DNA from: Bacteroidota bacterium
GTDB taxonomy: Bacteria > Bacteroidota > Bacteroidia > Flavobacteriales_F > PHOS-HE28
Assembly: GCA_023430945.1 (NCBI GenBank)
Contig: JAEYYE010000211.1
Span: forward strand, 1 to 8,041
DNA length: 8,041 bases
Reading direction: 5' to 3'
Shown here: positions 1 through 6,664 of the stretch, piece after piece
Position numbering within the stretch: the first letter of the stretch is position 1
Layout of the letters: the number at the start of each line of letters is the position of its first letter
Made by a program: the position numbers and the translations under genes
Notes under the pieces: generated by a model
What the model was told of the DNA's origin: nothing
The model's input: only the letters and a program-made list of their open reading frames with translations
The model's database searches: none

Positions 1-3000
1 GTGCAAGACCGTTCAAACCGTTCACGCCTGTTCCTGTTGCATCGCAGATCCCCATGGATGTGCCGCATGCACTGTATAGTTCATAACCGATCGTGCTGGC
101 CGTACCTGCTGAAATATTCAGGTTGAAGGCCAGATCGGTACCGGTGTTGAACATGTACCATACATCATCCGTTGCACCAGGTGCGCACGTTGGTGCGGTT
201 CCGCTCAGGTCCGCATCGGCCGTGTTACCGGTGATCGAGCCGGCTGGGCAACCGCCCGGAGCTGTTACTGTGAGCATCGTGGCATTCGCACACTGATCGT
301 TCACAGGTGGGCATGGCAGGTTATGTGTGAAGTTACCGAGCACAAGGTTGCAGGCACCGTCATCCTGGTGAAGGACCACCACGCTTACAACATCATTGTA
401 CGCGAAGGTGCCCAGCGAATAGATTTGTGCGGTCACATCTTCGAGCACTGTCGGTGCTCCACCGTTCACACTATACTGGATGCTGGCTGATTCCGCCGGC
501 AAGCCGGTTACATCACTGAAGCCGAGATCCCATAGATCGATCGAAAGATCGAATGTGAGCGTATTGCAATCCGTGGTCACGAATGGATCGGCGCTTGGCT
601 CGATGCAGCCAGCACAACGTACCTGGAATGTCCAGTCGTCGCTGGTCCCGCCATCAACACAACTTCCTGCACCATTGGATTGGATGTTGAATGAGAGCGT
701 GTTGCCTGTTGAAACGATCGTACCAAGCGAACTCAGGTCACCACCTGCAGGAGGCAGGGTGATCTGGGTGGCACCGATGGGACCATCGTAGAATGTCACA
801 CCATCACCAGCAGCGATCGGGCTCGGGTTGAGGAATTTGAACACGAGGGTGTTCCCAGGGTCCGAGCTAACGAAGGTGAATGTGCGGCCATCGTTATTGC
901 CGTAGCAATGGTCGATATAGAGGGCCGATGTCGCCTCGCAATCGATCGTGATCGGGCAGTTGGAAGCGAATCCTCCCAACTCAAGCTCACAACCAGGACC
1001 TGAGGATACAGTGACATCCACCAGCGAGGTGGTCGCGAATGGACCAATGTTCAGGAGAGTGCCAGCGTAAGGCGCGCTCTGAGGTGCGCCTCCGTCCACC
1101 GTGTAGTAGACCGTGTAGTTGGCAGCACCACCATCGATCTCGATCGAGAACTCTGCATTGGTACAATCATCTATCACGCTCGCAGTGGCAACGGGAGGTG
1201 CACAGATCTGGATCCCGTAATCCTCGATCGAACCCCAGCTGAATGCAGCGCACGGGTTCAGGGGAGGTGTGCCACCTTCGTATTGCATTACGCGCAGGCG
1301 TGTGGTACCGATCGCTGCGGACATTGGTACGGTGAACACGAAATTGCGTGTACCCAACAATGTCGAAGATGCGGTCTCCTGGAAGAAACCAAGAGATTCT
1401 CCACTATCAAAGACAAGGTTGTTGTTCCAATCGATCCAAGCCTCACCGGTTGATGGATATGCACCTCCGCAGCTTCCAAATTCTACCGTAAGCGTATAGG
1501 TGTTCCCAGGAATGAGGGTCGTGGATTGGGCCGTGAAATTCTGAACGCCTACGACACCTGGGCAACCACTGGTATTGTTGATCGATCCACCTTCACCAAC
1601 CAATTGAACGCTGATGATATCGGTATCAGCGGTAGATGTCGGACCAGGAGTAGCTCCACCACAATAGCCCGTGTAGAAAGTGTATCCCGTGGACCAACCA
1701 CTCAGGCCGTCAACCCCGCAATCACTTTGTACGTAAACTGTGTAGTTGGTATTGGTCGTCAGACCGGTCAATGAGATCGAAGTGTTCGTGGTATTGCCTG
1801 TGGCGAATGCACCAGGAGTACCTGGAGCACCCGAGGTGCGAACTTCCCAATTGTAGCTGTCCGAGCCATTACTTGTCCATCCGATCGTAGCCGCATTCGC
1901 AGAAAGGGCGATCGTATTGAAACCTCCTGGAGCCACGCAAGCTGGTTCCGGAGCGATCGTGATCAGATAATCCTCGGCTTCACCGCCACCGAATACGCCG
2001 CACGCATCGTTGGCACCATTGGGGTTGCCCGCCCCGCGCGTACGAACCCGCATGCCGGTAATTCCAAGTTGTGCGTCAAGTGGGATGGAAATGCTAACGG
2101 TTCCCGAGGTGCCATTGATCGTTGGCTGGGTCCATTCATCCGCCTCGAAGATCCCATTGCGATCGGAATCGATCCATACGGATACGATCGCCGCCCCGTT
2201 CGTCGTGAACGAGAACGTATGGCTCACACCACGCTCATAAGTACCAGTTGTGCCAGGGCCTGCATCAGCATAGCTTACATAATAGGGCGATGCGCAGCTG
2301 GAGCTGTTGTTGATCTGTGTACCGAACGTAACGTTGGTCAGGCAGGCCGAACCAGCGCTCACAGGTGTGCAGTAGCAGTAATAGAACTCATTGATGTCAA
2401 CCTGTACTGGTGTGCTTGTCGCGGATCCACCGCCAGCTTCAGTGCATGTCACCACGACCTGGTACCACGATGTTGTGGTAAGACTGGTGCTGGCAAATGG
2501 TGAATCCGATCCGAAGTTCGTCCATGGGCCGGAAGAACCAGCCGTACTTACCTGCCACTGATACGTATAGCCTGTACCGATCATGGAATTCTGCGTGCTC
2601 AAATTCACAGTGCTGCCGCTGCATACACTATTGTCGTTCACCATCGTCATTCCGGGATCAGGAGTGCCGGAGCATGGTGTGGCCGCGATGATCTGGATGA
2701 GGTAATCCTCCGTTTCACCATAGCCATAGGTGCCACAAGGAGTAATGGTACCAGAGGTCTCCACATTGATCACGCGCATGAGCGTTGTACCCACGGTGGC
2801 CGAAAGCGGAATGGTGATACTACCGGTAGTCGTGTATGCGCCGGCTGTGGCTGGGGAGAGATAAGCCTCTTCTCCGGGATCTGTAAGCTGGCCGTTCTGG
2901 TTGTAATCGATGAATACCGCGACCCGGTTGGTCCAAGTGCCTCCGCCGCATTGTGCTATGGTGGCGGCAAAAGGAACGACCTGGTTCTGCGAGACCACAG

Positions 3001-4135
3001 GAGCCGTCAGGCTCTTGTAGTTCGAATAAAGATGTGGTGCAGATCCTGGCCCTGGCGCGGTGGCATTGCACACCGAGGAGTTGTTCAAAGAACCGAACGT
3101 TACGTTCGTGATATCCTCGTCGAACGCGTTGGTAGCTGCACTGGTGCAATAGCAATCCAGGAATGATGTCATGTTCACCTGGAGAGGTGTGCTCGTTGCA
3201 CTGTTCCCAGAGCAGGTCACTATTACCTGGTACCAGCTTGTAACGGTTTGGGAGGTGTTGTAGGAAGCCGTGGTTACGCCCGTACTGGTCCAGGGACCGC
3301 TGGCGCTTGAGGTGCTCACCTGCCAATCGTAGGTCACACCCGATCCAGTTGTCACGAACTGGGTACCCAGGTTGAATGAAACCCCTGAACAGATCGTGGA
3401 AGGGCCGGTCGTATTGCCCAGTGCAGGTGTGCCACTGCATGCAGTACCACCAGTCCAGCCGAAGCGCATATTTGGGCGGATGGCCGTTGAAGTACCGCTC
3501 GTGCTCGTATTCGCACAAACACCACTGGCATCAGCGCGATACCAACGTGAAAAGGTCGCACCACTCAATGTATTAGTCCATTGCGTGGATGCATTTCCAT
3601 TACTTACCCAACCCGAGTTATTGAAACAGGTCTCAACGACCAGATTGCTTGTTCCATTCCATACGAATGGTGCAGCCAGGGAAATTTGATTCCAACCGGT
3701 AACTGGAGTATAGGTCGTGGCTGTGGACTGTGCTACCTGCCCTGAAGTAAGCCAAGTCGTGGCGAGCGGGTCCGAAGCCGTGGTTGTGAACACCTTCACC
3801 TGGTAGCCTTGTAACGCTGGTACTGAATTCAATGCAATAACATTGAATCCGACCGAGTTGATCGAAGCACCTGGTGCAACACCTGCTCCGGCCAATTGCG
3901 CAGCCGTAACCAGGAATTGATGCCGGGCACCATAGTAATAGTTCCCTAAGGGCGCTGGATAGTCAGAACCCCCATTCGTACCCGTACCGGTGCCCACGAT
4001 CGAATATGACTGTGCCAAACCTGCCTGCGCAAGCACCAGCGCAAGCAGCAATGCCAGGAGCGGCGGTAATCGCCACCCCGGCGGAGCCGTCGCTCGCCGC
4101 CTCGTTCTCTCAACCTTCGCGTCTATACAACTCAT
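1..4135 (-). CDS. Giant multi-domain secreted surface protein (GEVED / Ig-like / FnIII / CUB), 3'-truncated by window edge
   Basis: Seen: one frame is open from the ATG at 4135 to the window start, 1378 codons with no stop, so the C-terminus is missing. Residues 1-41 form a signal peptide with a long Arg-rich n-region, a Leu/Ala core at 26-36 and probable cleavage after AGLA41. Modules in order: N-terminal beta-rich domain (about 42-231); Ig-like (233-325); GEVED (341-483); Ig-like (488-585); GEVED (599-728); FnIII (739-822); GEVED (825-978); beta-sandwich-like stretch (979-1058); CUB-like (1060-1177); a second unassigned beta-rich stretch (1178-1275); and a module opening with NDQCANA at 1279. 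Known: such proteins in Bacteroidota are commonly exported by type IX secretion through a C-terminal sorting domain, which would lie outside the window. Inferred role: cell-surface or secreted adhesin or matrix protein; no enzyme domain is visible. No Shine-Dalgarno precedes the ATG (AACCTAGACAG-ATG). Long antisense frames here are shadows. Confidence 0.95.
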   Translation of the reverse strand, partial: MSCIDAKVERTRRRATAPPGWRLPPLLALLLALVLAQAGLAQSYSIVGTGTGTNGGSDYPAPLGNYYYGARHQFLVTAAQLAGAGVAPGASINSVGFNVIALNSVPALQGYQVKVFTTTASDPLATTWLTSGQVAQSTATTYTPVTGWNQISLAAPFVWNGTSNLVVETCFNNSGWVSNGNASTQWTNTLSGATFSRWYRADASGVCANTSTSGTSTAIRPNMRFGWTGGTACSGTPALGNTTGPSTICSGVSFNLGTQFVTTGSGVTYDWQVSTSSASGPWTSTGVTTASYNTSQTVTSWYQVIVTCSGNSATSTPLQVNMTSFLDCYCTSAATNAFDEDITNVTFGSLNNSSVCNATAPGPGSAPHLYSNYKSLTAPVVSQNQVVPFAATIAQCGGGTWTNRVAVFIDYNQNGQLTDPGEEAYLSPATAGAYTTTGSITIPLSATVGTTLMRVINVETSGTITPCGTYGYGETEDYLIQIIAATPCSGTPDPGMTMVNDNSVCSGSTVNLSTQNSMIGTGYTYQWQVSTAGSSGPWTNFGSDSPFASTSLTTTSWYQVVVTCTEAGGGSATSTPVQVDINEFYYCYCTPVSAGSACLTNVTFGTQINNSSSCASPYYVSYADAGPGTTGTYERGVSHTFSFTTNGAAIVSVWIDSDRNGIFEADEWTQPTINGTSGTVSISIPLDAQLGITGMRVRTRGAGNPNGANDACGVFGGGEAEDYLITIAPEPACVAPGGFNTIALSANAATIGWTSNGSDSYNWEVRTSGAPGTPGAFATGNTTNTSISLTGLTTNTNYTVYVQSDCGVDGLSGWSTGYTFYTGYCGGATPGPTSTADTDIISVQLVGEGGSINNTSGCPGVVGVQNFTAQSTTLIPGNTYTLTVEFGSCGGAYPSTGEAWIDWNNNLVFDSGESLGFFQETASSTLLGTRNFVFTVPMSAAIGTTRLRVMQYEGGTPPLNPCAAFSWGSIEDYGIQICAPPVATASVIDDCTNAEFSIEIDGGAANYTVYYTVDGGAPQSAPYAGTLLNIGPFATTSLVDVTVSSGPGCELELGGFASNCPITIDCEATSALYIDHCYGNNDGRTFTFVSSDPGNTLVFKFLNPSPIAAGDGVTFYDGPIGATQITLPPAGGDLSSLGTIVSTGNTLSFNIQSNGAGSCVDGGTSDDWTFQVRCAGCIEPSADPFVTTDCNTLTFDLSIDLWDLGFSDVTGLPAESASIQYSVNGGAPTVLEDVTAQIYSLGTFAYNDVVSVVVLHQDDGACNLVLGNFTHNLPCPPVNDQCANATMLTVTAPGGCPAGSITGNTADADLSGTAPTCAPGATDDVWYMFNTGTDLAFNLNISAGTASTIGYELYSACGTSMGICDATGTGVNGLNGLA
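2..301 (-). other. NDxC-type module at the visible C-terminal end of the giant protein (partial)
   Basis: Residues 1279-1378 begin NDQCANA and continue through DDVWYMFNT and LYSACGTSMGIC before the window ends. This pattern (NDxCxxA, then a DVWY strand about 40-50 residues later and a Cys-containing strand) is a common beta-rich repeat in secreted Bacteroidota proteins. The module is not finished at the window edge, so at least part of a further domain lies beyond position 1. Confidence 0.6.
605..958 (-). other. CUB-like domain within the giant protein
   Basis: Residues 1060-1177 start at CPITIDC and end at FQVRCAGC. The pattern fits CUB domains: Cys pairs near both ends, the central GDGVTFYDG stretch (equivalent to the conserved D-x-L-x-[IV]-Y-D-G strand), then a stretch of the form NTLSFNIQSNGAG before the last strand. 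CUB domains are beta-sandwich binding modules, best known in animal extracellular proteins and also found in secreted bacterial proteins. The assignment rests on motif recognition only. Confidence 0.65.
1952..3439 (-). repeat. Tandem duplication of an Ig-like + GEVED unit (about 255 residues) in the giant protein
   Basis: Two copies lie back to back: residues 233-483 (bases 2687-3439) and 488-728 (bases 1952-2674). Anchors align in order: CSGTP opens both; WQVSTSSASGPW matches WQVSTAGSSGPW; SWYQVIVTC matches SWYQVVVTC; SATSTPLQV matches SATSTPVQV; CYC recurs; TNVTFGSLNNSSVC matches TNVTFGTQINNSSSC; and each copy ends in a GE[TA]EDYLI signature. The second copy has diverged most in the middle of its GEVED part. 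A third GEVED at residues 825-978 follows an FnIII domain instead of the Ig-like module, so it is a variant rather than a third copy of the whole unit. Confidence 0.85.
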
Positions 4136-4163
4136 CTGTCTAGGTTTTGGTTAAAGGATCATC

Positions 4164-4195
4164 TGAAAAAATGCAGATGGCAGCAGCGGGCCATC
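4164..4195 (-). terminator. Hairpin plus T6 in the leader of the giant gene (terminator- or attenuator-like)
   Basis: Read on the minus strand: GATGGC, loop of 8, GCCATC (perfect 6-bp stem over 4176-4195), then TGCA and TTTTTT. The tract ends about 29 bases before the ATG at 4135. The four-base gap between stem and T tract weakens it as a standard intrinsic terminator. It could end read-through from the upstream operon, or act as a conditional element if transcription of the giant gene starts upstream of it. Confidence 0.4.
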
Positions 4196-4353
4196 ACCGC
4201 AGGGTAAGACATGGCCGAAGCGATGTCTGGCGGACGGTCGATCCAGTGATACTTTTCGCATCACCGGCTACAAGACTTTAAGTAACTGTTCTGGGAGCTT
4301 TAGGAACGGTGGTTTGGTTCAGGGCAACGGAGTGTTTTCGGAACACGAGGGGC

Positions 4354-4383
4354 AATGTATGATTAAGTTTTGTTAAGAGTCAA
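4354..4383 (-). promoter_or_regulatory. Weak promoter candidate for the giant gene
   Basis: On the minus strand TTGACT (complement of 4378-4383) is followed after 18 bases by TACATT (complement of 4354-4359). Against the Bacteroidota consensus (TTG, about 19 bases, TAnnTTTG) the -33 element is present but the spacing is slightly long and the -7 box matches only 4 of 6 positions. It lies in the AT-richest part of the leader. Use would give a 5' leader of roughly 210 bases. No better match was found between 4136 and 4496. Confidence 0.25.
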
Positions 4384-4463
4384 CTGTTGAAAGGAAAATT
4401 TTTTTCTTCAGGCAACCATTCTTGGAATGCCCGTCTATAGTTGATCTTCCGTGAAGGAAAAGC

Positions 4464-4486
4464 ATCCGGCCGTCCCGATCCCGGAT
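4464..4486 (-). terminator. Weak hairpin after the hydrolase gene
   Basis: Minus strand: ATCCGG, an 11-base loop, CCGGAT, followed by G-C and four T. It begins about 11 bases after the hydrolase stop, the expected place for the operon's terminator. The 6-bp stem, long loop and short T run make it a weak candidate. Confidence 0.3.
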
Positions 4487-4496
4487 CGAGCTGCGG

Positions 4497-5249
4497 TCAA
4501 TACCAATCAGCTCTTCTCACTTCGATCGACGGATCGCCTCCCTTCACCAATTGCTCGAACCGGTCGATGTCGCTGAAGCCATCCTGGCCGCGATAGTGAT
4601 AGGGATAGACCACCTTCGGCTTGAATTCCAGGACCGCGCTTGCGGCTTGATCCACATCCATGGTATAGGGAAGGTTCATGCATACGAATGCGATATCGAT
4701 CCCTTTCAATGCGCGCATCTCCGGAATGTCCTCGGTGTCGCCCGATATGTAGATCCGTTGTTCGCCCATCTGCAGCACATAACCGTTCCCGCGGCCTTTC
4801 GGGTGGCGTGAACCATCCTCTTCCGGCAGGTTATACATCGGGATCGCATCGATCCGGATCCCGATCTTGCCCGTGCTTTCGCCGTTGCGCAACGTATCCG
4901 TTAGCGCGCGCAGATCGGCGGGAAGAAGTTCGATCACCGCCGGCGGAGCGATGATCCTGCCTTTGGATAGATCCAATGCACGCAACGTAAGAGTATCAAG
5001 ATGATCGCCGTGGATATCCGTGATCAGGATCAGATCGGGTGCGGGCAGGCCGTTGTAACGTTGCACGCCATCGTGCGGATCCACATAGATCGCATACTGC
5101 TCCCATTGTAGCACCAGCGCGGAATGGTGGATCGGATGAACGATCACACCTTCATGATCGCTCTTCAATTCAGGTTCCGGTTTTTGTTCAGGCATTTCAG
5201 GCGCTGATGCGCACGCTACGCACAACAGCAACAGGAATAGTGATCGCAT
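4497..5249 (-). CDS. MBL-fold metal-dependent hydrolase (UlaG-like), probably exported lipoprotein
   Basis: The 250-residue protein has a hydrophobic N-terminus ending in CVAC13-AS, a lipobox-like site with an unusual Cys at -3, so periplasmic or outer-membrane anchoring is likely but not certain. The rest is a complete metallo-beta-lactamase fold of the UlaG-like branch: HHSA at 41-44, VDPHDG at 56-61, the metal motif TDIHGDH at 77-83, a second His in HPKGRGNGY (H149), ISGDT at 168-172 with bridging D171, and YPYHYRG with H218. The usual first His of HxHxDH is Asp here (D78). Known: such proteins hydrolyse small esters, lactones or phosphoesters with two metal ions; the substrate cannot be told. 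It is the last gene of the operon, starting 12 bases after the DUF488 stop, with no Shine-Dalgarno. The start is fixed by the signal sequence beginning directly at this ATG. Confidence 0.92.
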   Translation of the reverse strand: MRSLFLLLLCVACASAPEMPEQKPEPELKSDHEGVIVHPIHHSALVLQWEQYAIYVDPHDGVQRYNGLPAPDLILITDIHGDHLDTLTLRALDLSKGRIIAPPAVIELLPADLRALTDTLRNGESTGKIGIRIDAIPMYNLPEEDGSRHPKGRGNGYVLQMGEQRIYISGDTEDIPEMRALKGIDIAFVCMNLPYTMDVDQAASAVLEFKPKVVYPYHYRGQDGFSDIDRFEQLVKGGDPSIEVRRADWY

Positions 5250-5261
5250 CGATCGAAAGTA

Positions 5262-5792
5262 CTACCGATCCGAAGCCTTCGAGTAGACCAGTTCACCGTT
5301 CACGATGCGCGCTGGTTTCGTGTAGGGATGTTCCTCACTTTTGTTCACAGCCATGATGTGCTGCACATCCCAGCCTTTCGACTTCAACAGATCGCTCATG
5401 AGCGATCGGTGGCAGCGCCACCACACGGCTTCGGAGCACATATAGGCCACGCGCTTTTCAGCGGCGAGCTCCTCCAATTCATGCATCGCCGCCTGGAATT
5501 CCGGCGAGGCCATGTGATCGGCATAACCGCGGAATTGCGCCATGCGCCAGCCATCGTTCGGCGAATCGGGCAGGGGAGGTCTTCTTCCGCCCAGATCCTC
5601 CATGTGCACATGGCCGATCCCTGCTTCAGCAAGTGAACTCCGCAACGGTTCCACATTGAATTGCGGGTAACGCCTCGATCCGGGGAAGCGGCGCACATCG
5701 GCCACGATCTCGATGTTGAAGGAACGCAACATCTCCAGGAAGGTGCCGATCGGATGGGTGGAGTGGCCGATCGTCCACACCTTGTTGCTCAC
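5262..5792 (-). CDS. DUF488 family protein
   Basis: A 176-residue protein of normal length for DUF488. Family signatures seen in order: TIGHSTHP (7-14), DVRRFPGSRRYPQFN (32-46), LGGRR (67-71), FRGYADHM (87-94) and MCSEAVWWRCHRSLM (118-132), with the conserved Cys-x-E and Cys-His-Arg residues that form the presumed active or binding site. The biochemical function of the family is not established; it is cytoplasmic, with no signal or membrane segment. The start is GTG at 5792, which overlaps the TGA of the preceding lipoprotein gene as GTGA, so translational coupling is likely. The N-terminus begins six residues before the TIGHS strand, as usual. An 18-bp perfect DNA palindrome lies across the codons for the CHRSLMSD segment. 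Confidence 0.95.
   Translation of the reverse strand: MSNKVWTIGHSTHPIGTFLEMLRSFNIEIVADVRRFPGSRRYPQFNVEPLRSSLAEAGIGHVHMEDLGGRRPPLPDSPNDGWRMAQFRGYADHMASPEFQAAMHELEELAAEKRVAYMCSEAVWWRCHRSLMSDLLKSKGWDVQHIMAVNKSEEHPYTKPARIVNGELVYSKASDR
5390..5407. repeat. 18-bp perfect palindrome inside the DUF488 gene
   Basis: GATCGCTCATGAGCGATC is identical to its own reverse complement. It covers the codons for Arg-Ser-Leu-Met-Ser-Asp just after the conserved Cys-His motif, contains one CGATCG overlapping its right edge and has a GATC at each end. Confidence 0.9.
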
Positions 5793-6196
5793 GGGATGTG
5801 TTTGGTGAACCTGGCTTTTTCCAACGGCTTGCGATCGGGATCGAGCATCACCAGGTCACCGTTGGAGTAACGCACGAAATAGGCATGCTCGCTCTCGGGC
5901 CGATCGTGGTTCAGTATGTACAGCGTGGCGTTCGCATCGTCGCCGAAGCCGCGCTCGGTGTTCAGTTCGCCCTCGGTGATCTCATCATCCAGCTTCAACC
6001 TGTAACGCGTATAGTTCAGGTGTTCGAACACAACTTCGGTGCCTTTCACAAAACCCGAATACGATTCCGTAGGCAGGTCCCAAATGGAATTCTTCTCCGG
6101 CGGCTGAACGATGTGTTCCCTTCTCTCGGCGCGTTCTTCAGGCGTGCAGCCGGCAAGCAGTACGATCGATGTGAACAATAGCAGATGGAGCTTCAT
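5789..6196 (-). CDS. Small lipoprotein of unknown function, possibly NlpE-like
   Basis: The 135-residue protein begins with a textbook lipoprotein signal: MKLHLLLFTSIVLLAGC, lipobox LAGC with the lipidated Cys at 17, then TPEE. The frame extends upstream to a TTG at 6229, but the ATG at 6196 fits the short lipoprotein signal and lies about 30 bases below a good promoter box, so it was chosen. The mature part is a charged linker followed by a compact beta-rich domain of about 100 residues ending in a strand pattern like YFVRYSNGDLVMLDPDRKPLE. That ending resembles the single-domain lipoproteins of the NlpE N-terminal type, but the CxxC of NlpE is absent; this is a weak resemblance only. It is the first gene of the operon with DUF488 and the hydrolase, and its TGA overlaps the next start. 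Confidence 0.87.
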   Translation of the reverse strand: MKLHLLLFTSIVLLAGCTPEERAERREHIVQPPEKNSIWDLPTESYSGFVKGTEVVFEHLNYTRYRLKLDDEITEGELNTERGFGDDANATLYILNHDRPESEHAYFVRYSNGDLVMLDPDRKPLEKARFTKHIP

Positions 6197-6226
6197 TTTG
6201 ATGAAGTGGAAGAATGGATCCGCGCG

Positions 6227-6234
6227 CAAAAATA
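6227..6234 (-). promoter_or_regulatory. Bacteroidota -7 promoter box for the lipoprotein-DUF488-hydrolase operon
   Basis: The minus strand reads TATTTTTG, a full match to the -7 consensus TAnnTTTG of the Bacteroidota primary sigma factor. Transcription would start near 6221, about 25 bases before the lipoprotein ATG, a good distance. No TTG is present at the expected -33 position, so this is half a promoter by consensus. Confidence 0.45.
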
Positions 6235-6273
6235 CCCACGCCGGAAGGCGATCGGCCTGCGGTCGGATCCGGG

Positions 6274-6492
6274 CTATTTCTCCTCCTGAAGGAAGGCGAG
6301 ACTCTCGCTGGGACCAAGTGTATGCAGGTGCATTTCACCCGCACCATCATACCATTGTATGCTCAGGCTTCGTATGCGGCCCATGCGGCTGCGCCTGCTG
6401 GCGATGATCGGTTCGGGCAGGCCCAACGGCCGCTTCAATGCACGTGCAGCGCGAGGTCTCCTCTTTGCAGGAATGTTGCTTTGCGCTCCCAT
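6274..6492 (-). CDS. Small hypothetical protein, uncertain
   Basis: From the ATG at 6492 this gives 72 residues, ending in SIQWYDGAGEMHLHTLGPSESLAFLQEEK-like sequence (the last 29 residues). The C-terminal 36 residues have ordinary protein composition and codon use like the neighbours; the N-terminal half is Arg/Pro/Ala-rich and basic. Other possible starts are TTG at 6540 (88 residues) and ATG at 6384 (36 residues, the most protein-like part). No family was recognised. It lies 77 bases upstream of the lipoprotein gene on the same strand and fills most of an otherwise empty stretch, which is part of the reason to list it. It could be a decayed remnant or a chance frame. Confidence 0.35.
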   Translation of the reverse strand: MGAQSNIPAKRRPRAARALKRPLGLPEPIIASRRSRMGRIRSLSIQWYDGAGEMHLHTLGPSESLAFLQEEK

Positions 6493-6664
6493 TGCACCAA
6501 TGTAGCACGGTGGGAAGGTCCTTCGGCGGATCGTGCGCAACTTTTAGATTACAAATTTGGAAACCTTAAGGATCGCGGCGATCGGTACAGCAGTTGCCGT
6601 CCACACATCGATGCCGTTCATCGCCCTCACGCTTTCGTTCACCGATCCACCATTATCAAAGTAG
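6493..6664. promoter_or_regulatory. Divergent spacer with AT-rich core and three consecutive palindromes
   Basis: This spacer lies between the possible minus-strand small gene and the plus-strand membrane protein. Its AT-rich core (about 6541-6566) contains CAAATTTG (6552-6559), which matches TAnnTTTG at 5 of 6 positions on both strands because it is palindromic. CCTTAAGG (6564-6571) and GATCGCGGCGATC (6571-6583) follow at once. No correctly spaced TTG was seen for either direction. A two-way promoter or operator is a reasonable guess only. Confidence 0.3.

Larger units (their letters stand above)
4136..4496. other. Non-coding leader/intergenic region upstream of the giant gene
   Basis: These 361 bases separate the stop of the hydrolase gene from the ATG of the giant gene, both on the minus strand. 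I see no convincing gene here. The stretch is more AT-rich than its surroundings around 4361-4410. It contains a weak hairpin just after the hydrolase stop, a poor promoter candidate, and a hairpin followed by six T about 30 bases before the giant gene's ATG, described separately. Confidence 0.8.

Noticed and set aside
2069..2503. 144-codon plus-strand frame antisense to the giant gene
   Set aside because: The opposite strand there encodes a clear GEVED domain; this frame has no recognisable motifs. The same applies to the plus-strand frames at 480-791 and 3372-3689.
2687..3439. CRISPR-like or transposon repeat
   Set aside because: The repetition is a diverged protein-domain duplication of about 750 bases, without short direct repeats, spacers or terminal inverted repeats.
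2820..3518. 232-codon frame on the minus strand inside the giant gene
   Set aside because: It lies in another frame of the same strand as the open giant gene, is rich in Arg, His and Cys without domain signatures, and has no separate context. It is a shadow.
5798..6181. 127-codon plus-strand frame antisense to the lipoprotein gene
   Set aside because: The opposite strand carries a textbook lipoprotein signal and coupled start; this frame is a mirror artefact. The plus-strand frame at 5328-5636 opposite DUF488 is likewise rejected.
6197..6229. Upstream extension of the lipoprotein gene to a TTG start
   Set aside because: It would add 11 residues before a perfect lipoprotein signal and would run into the -7 box; the ATG at 6196 is much better placed.
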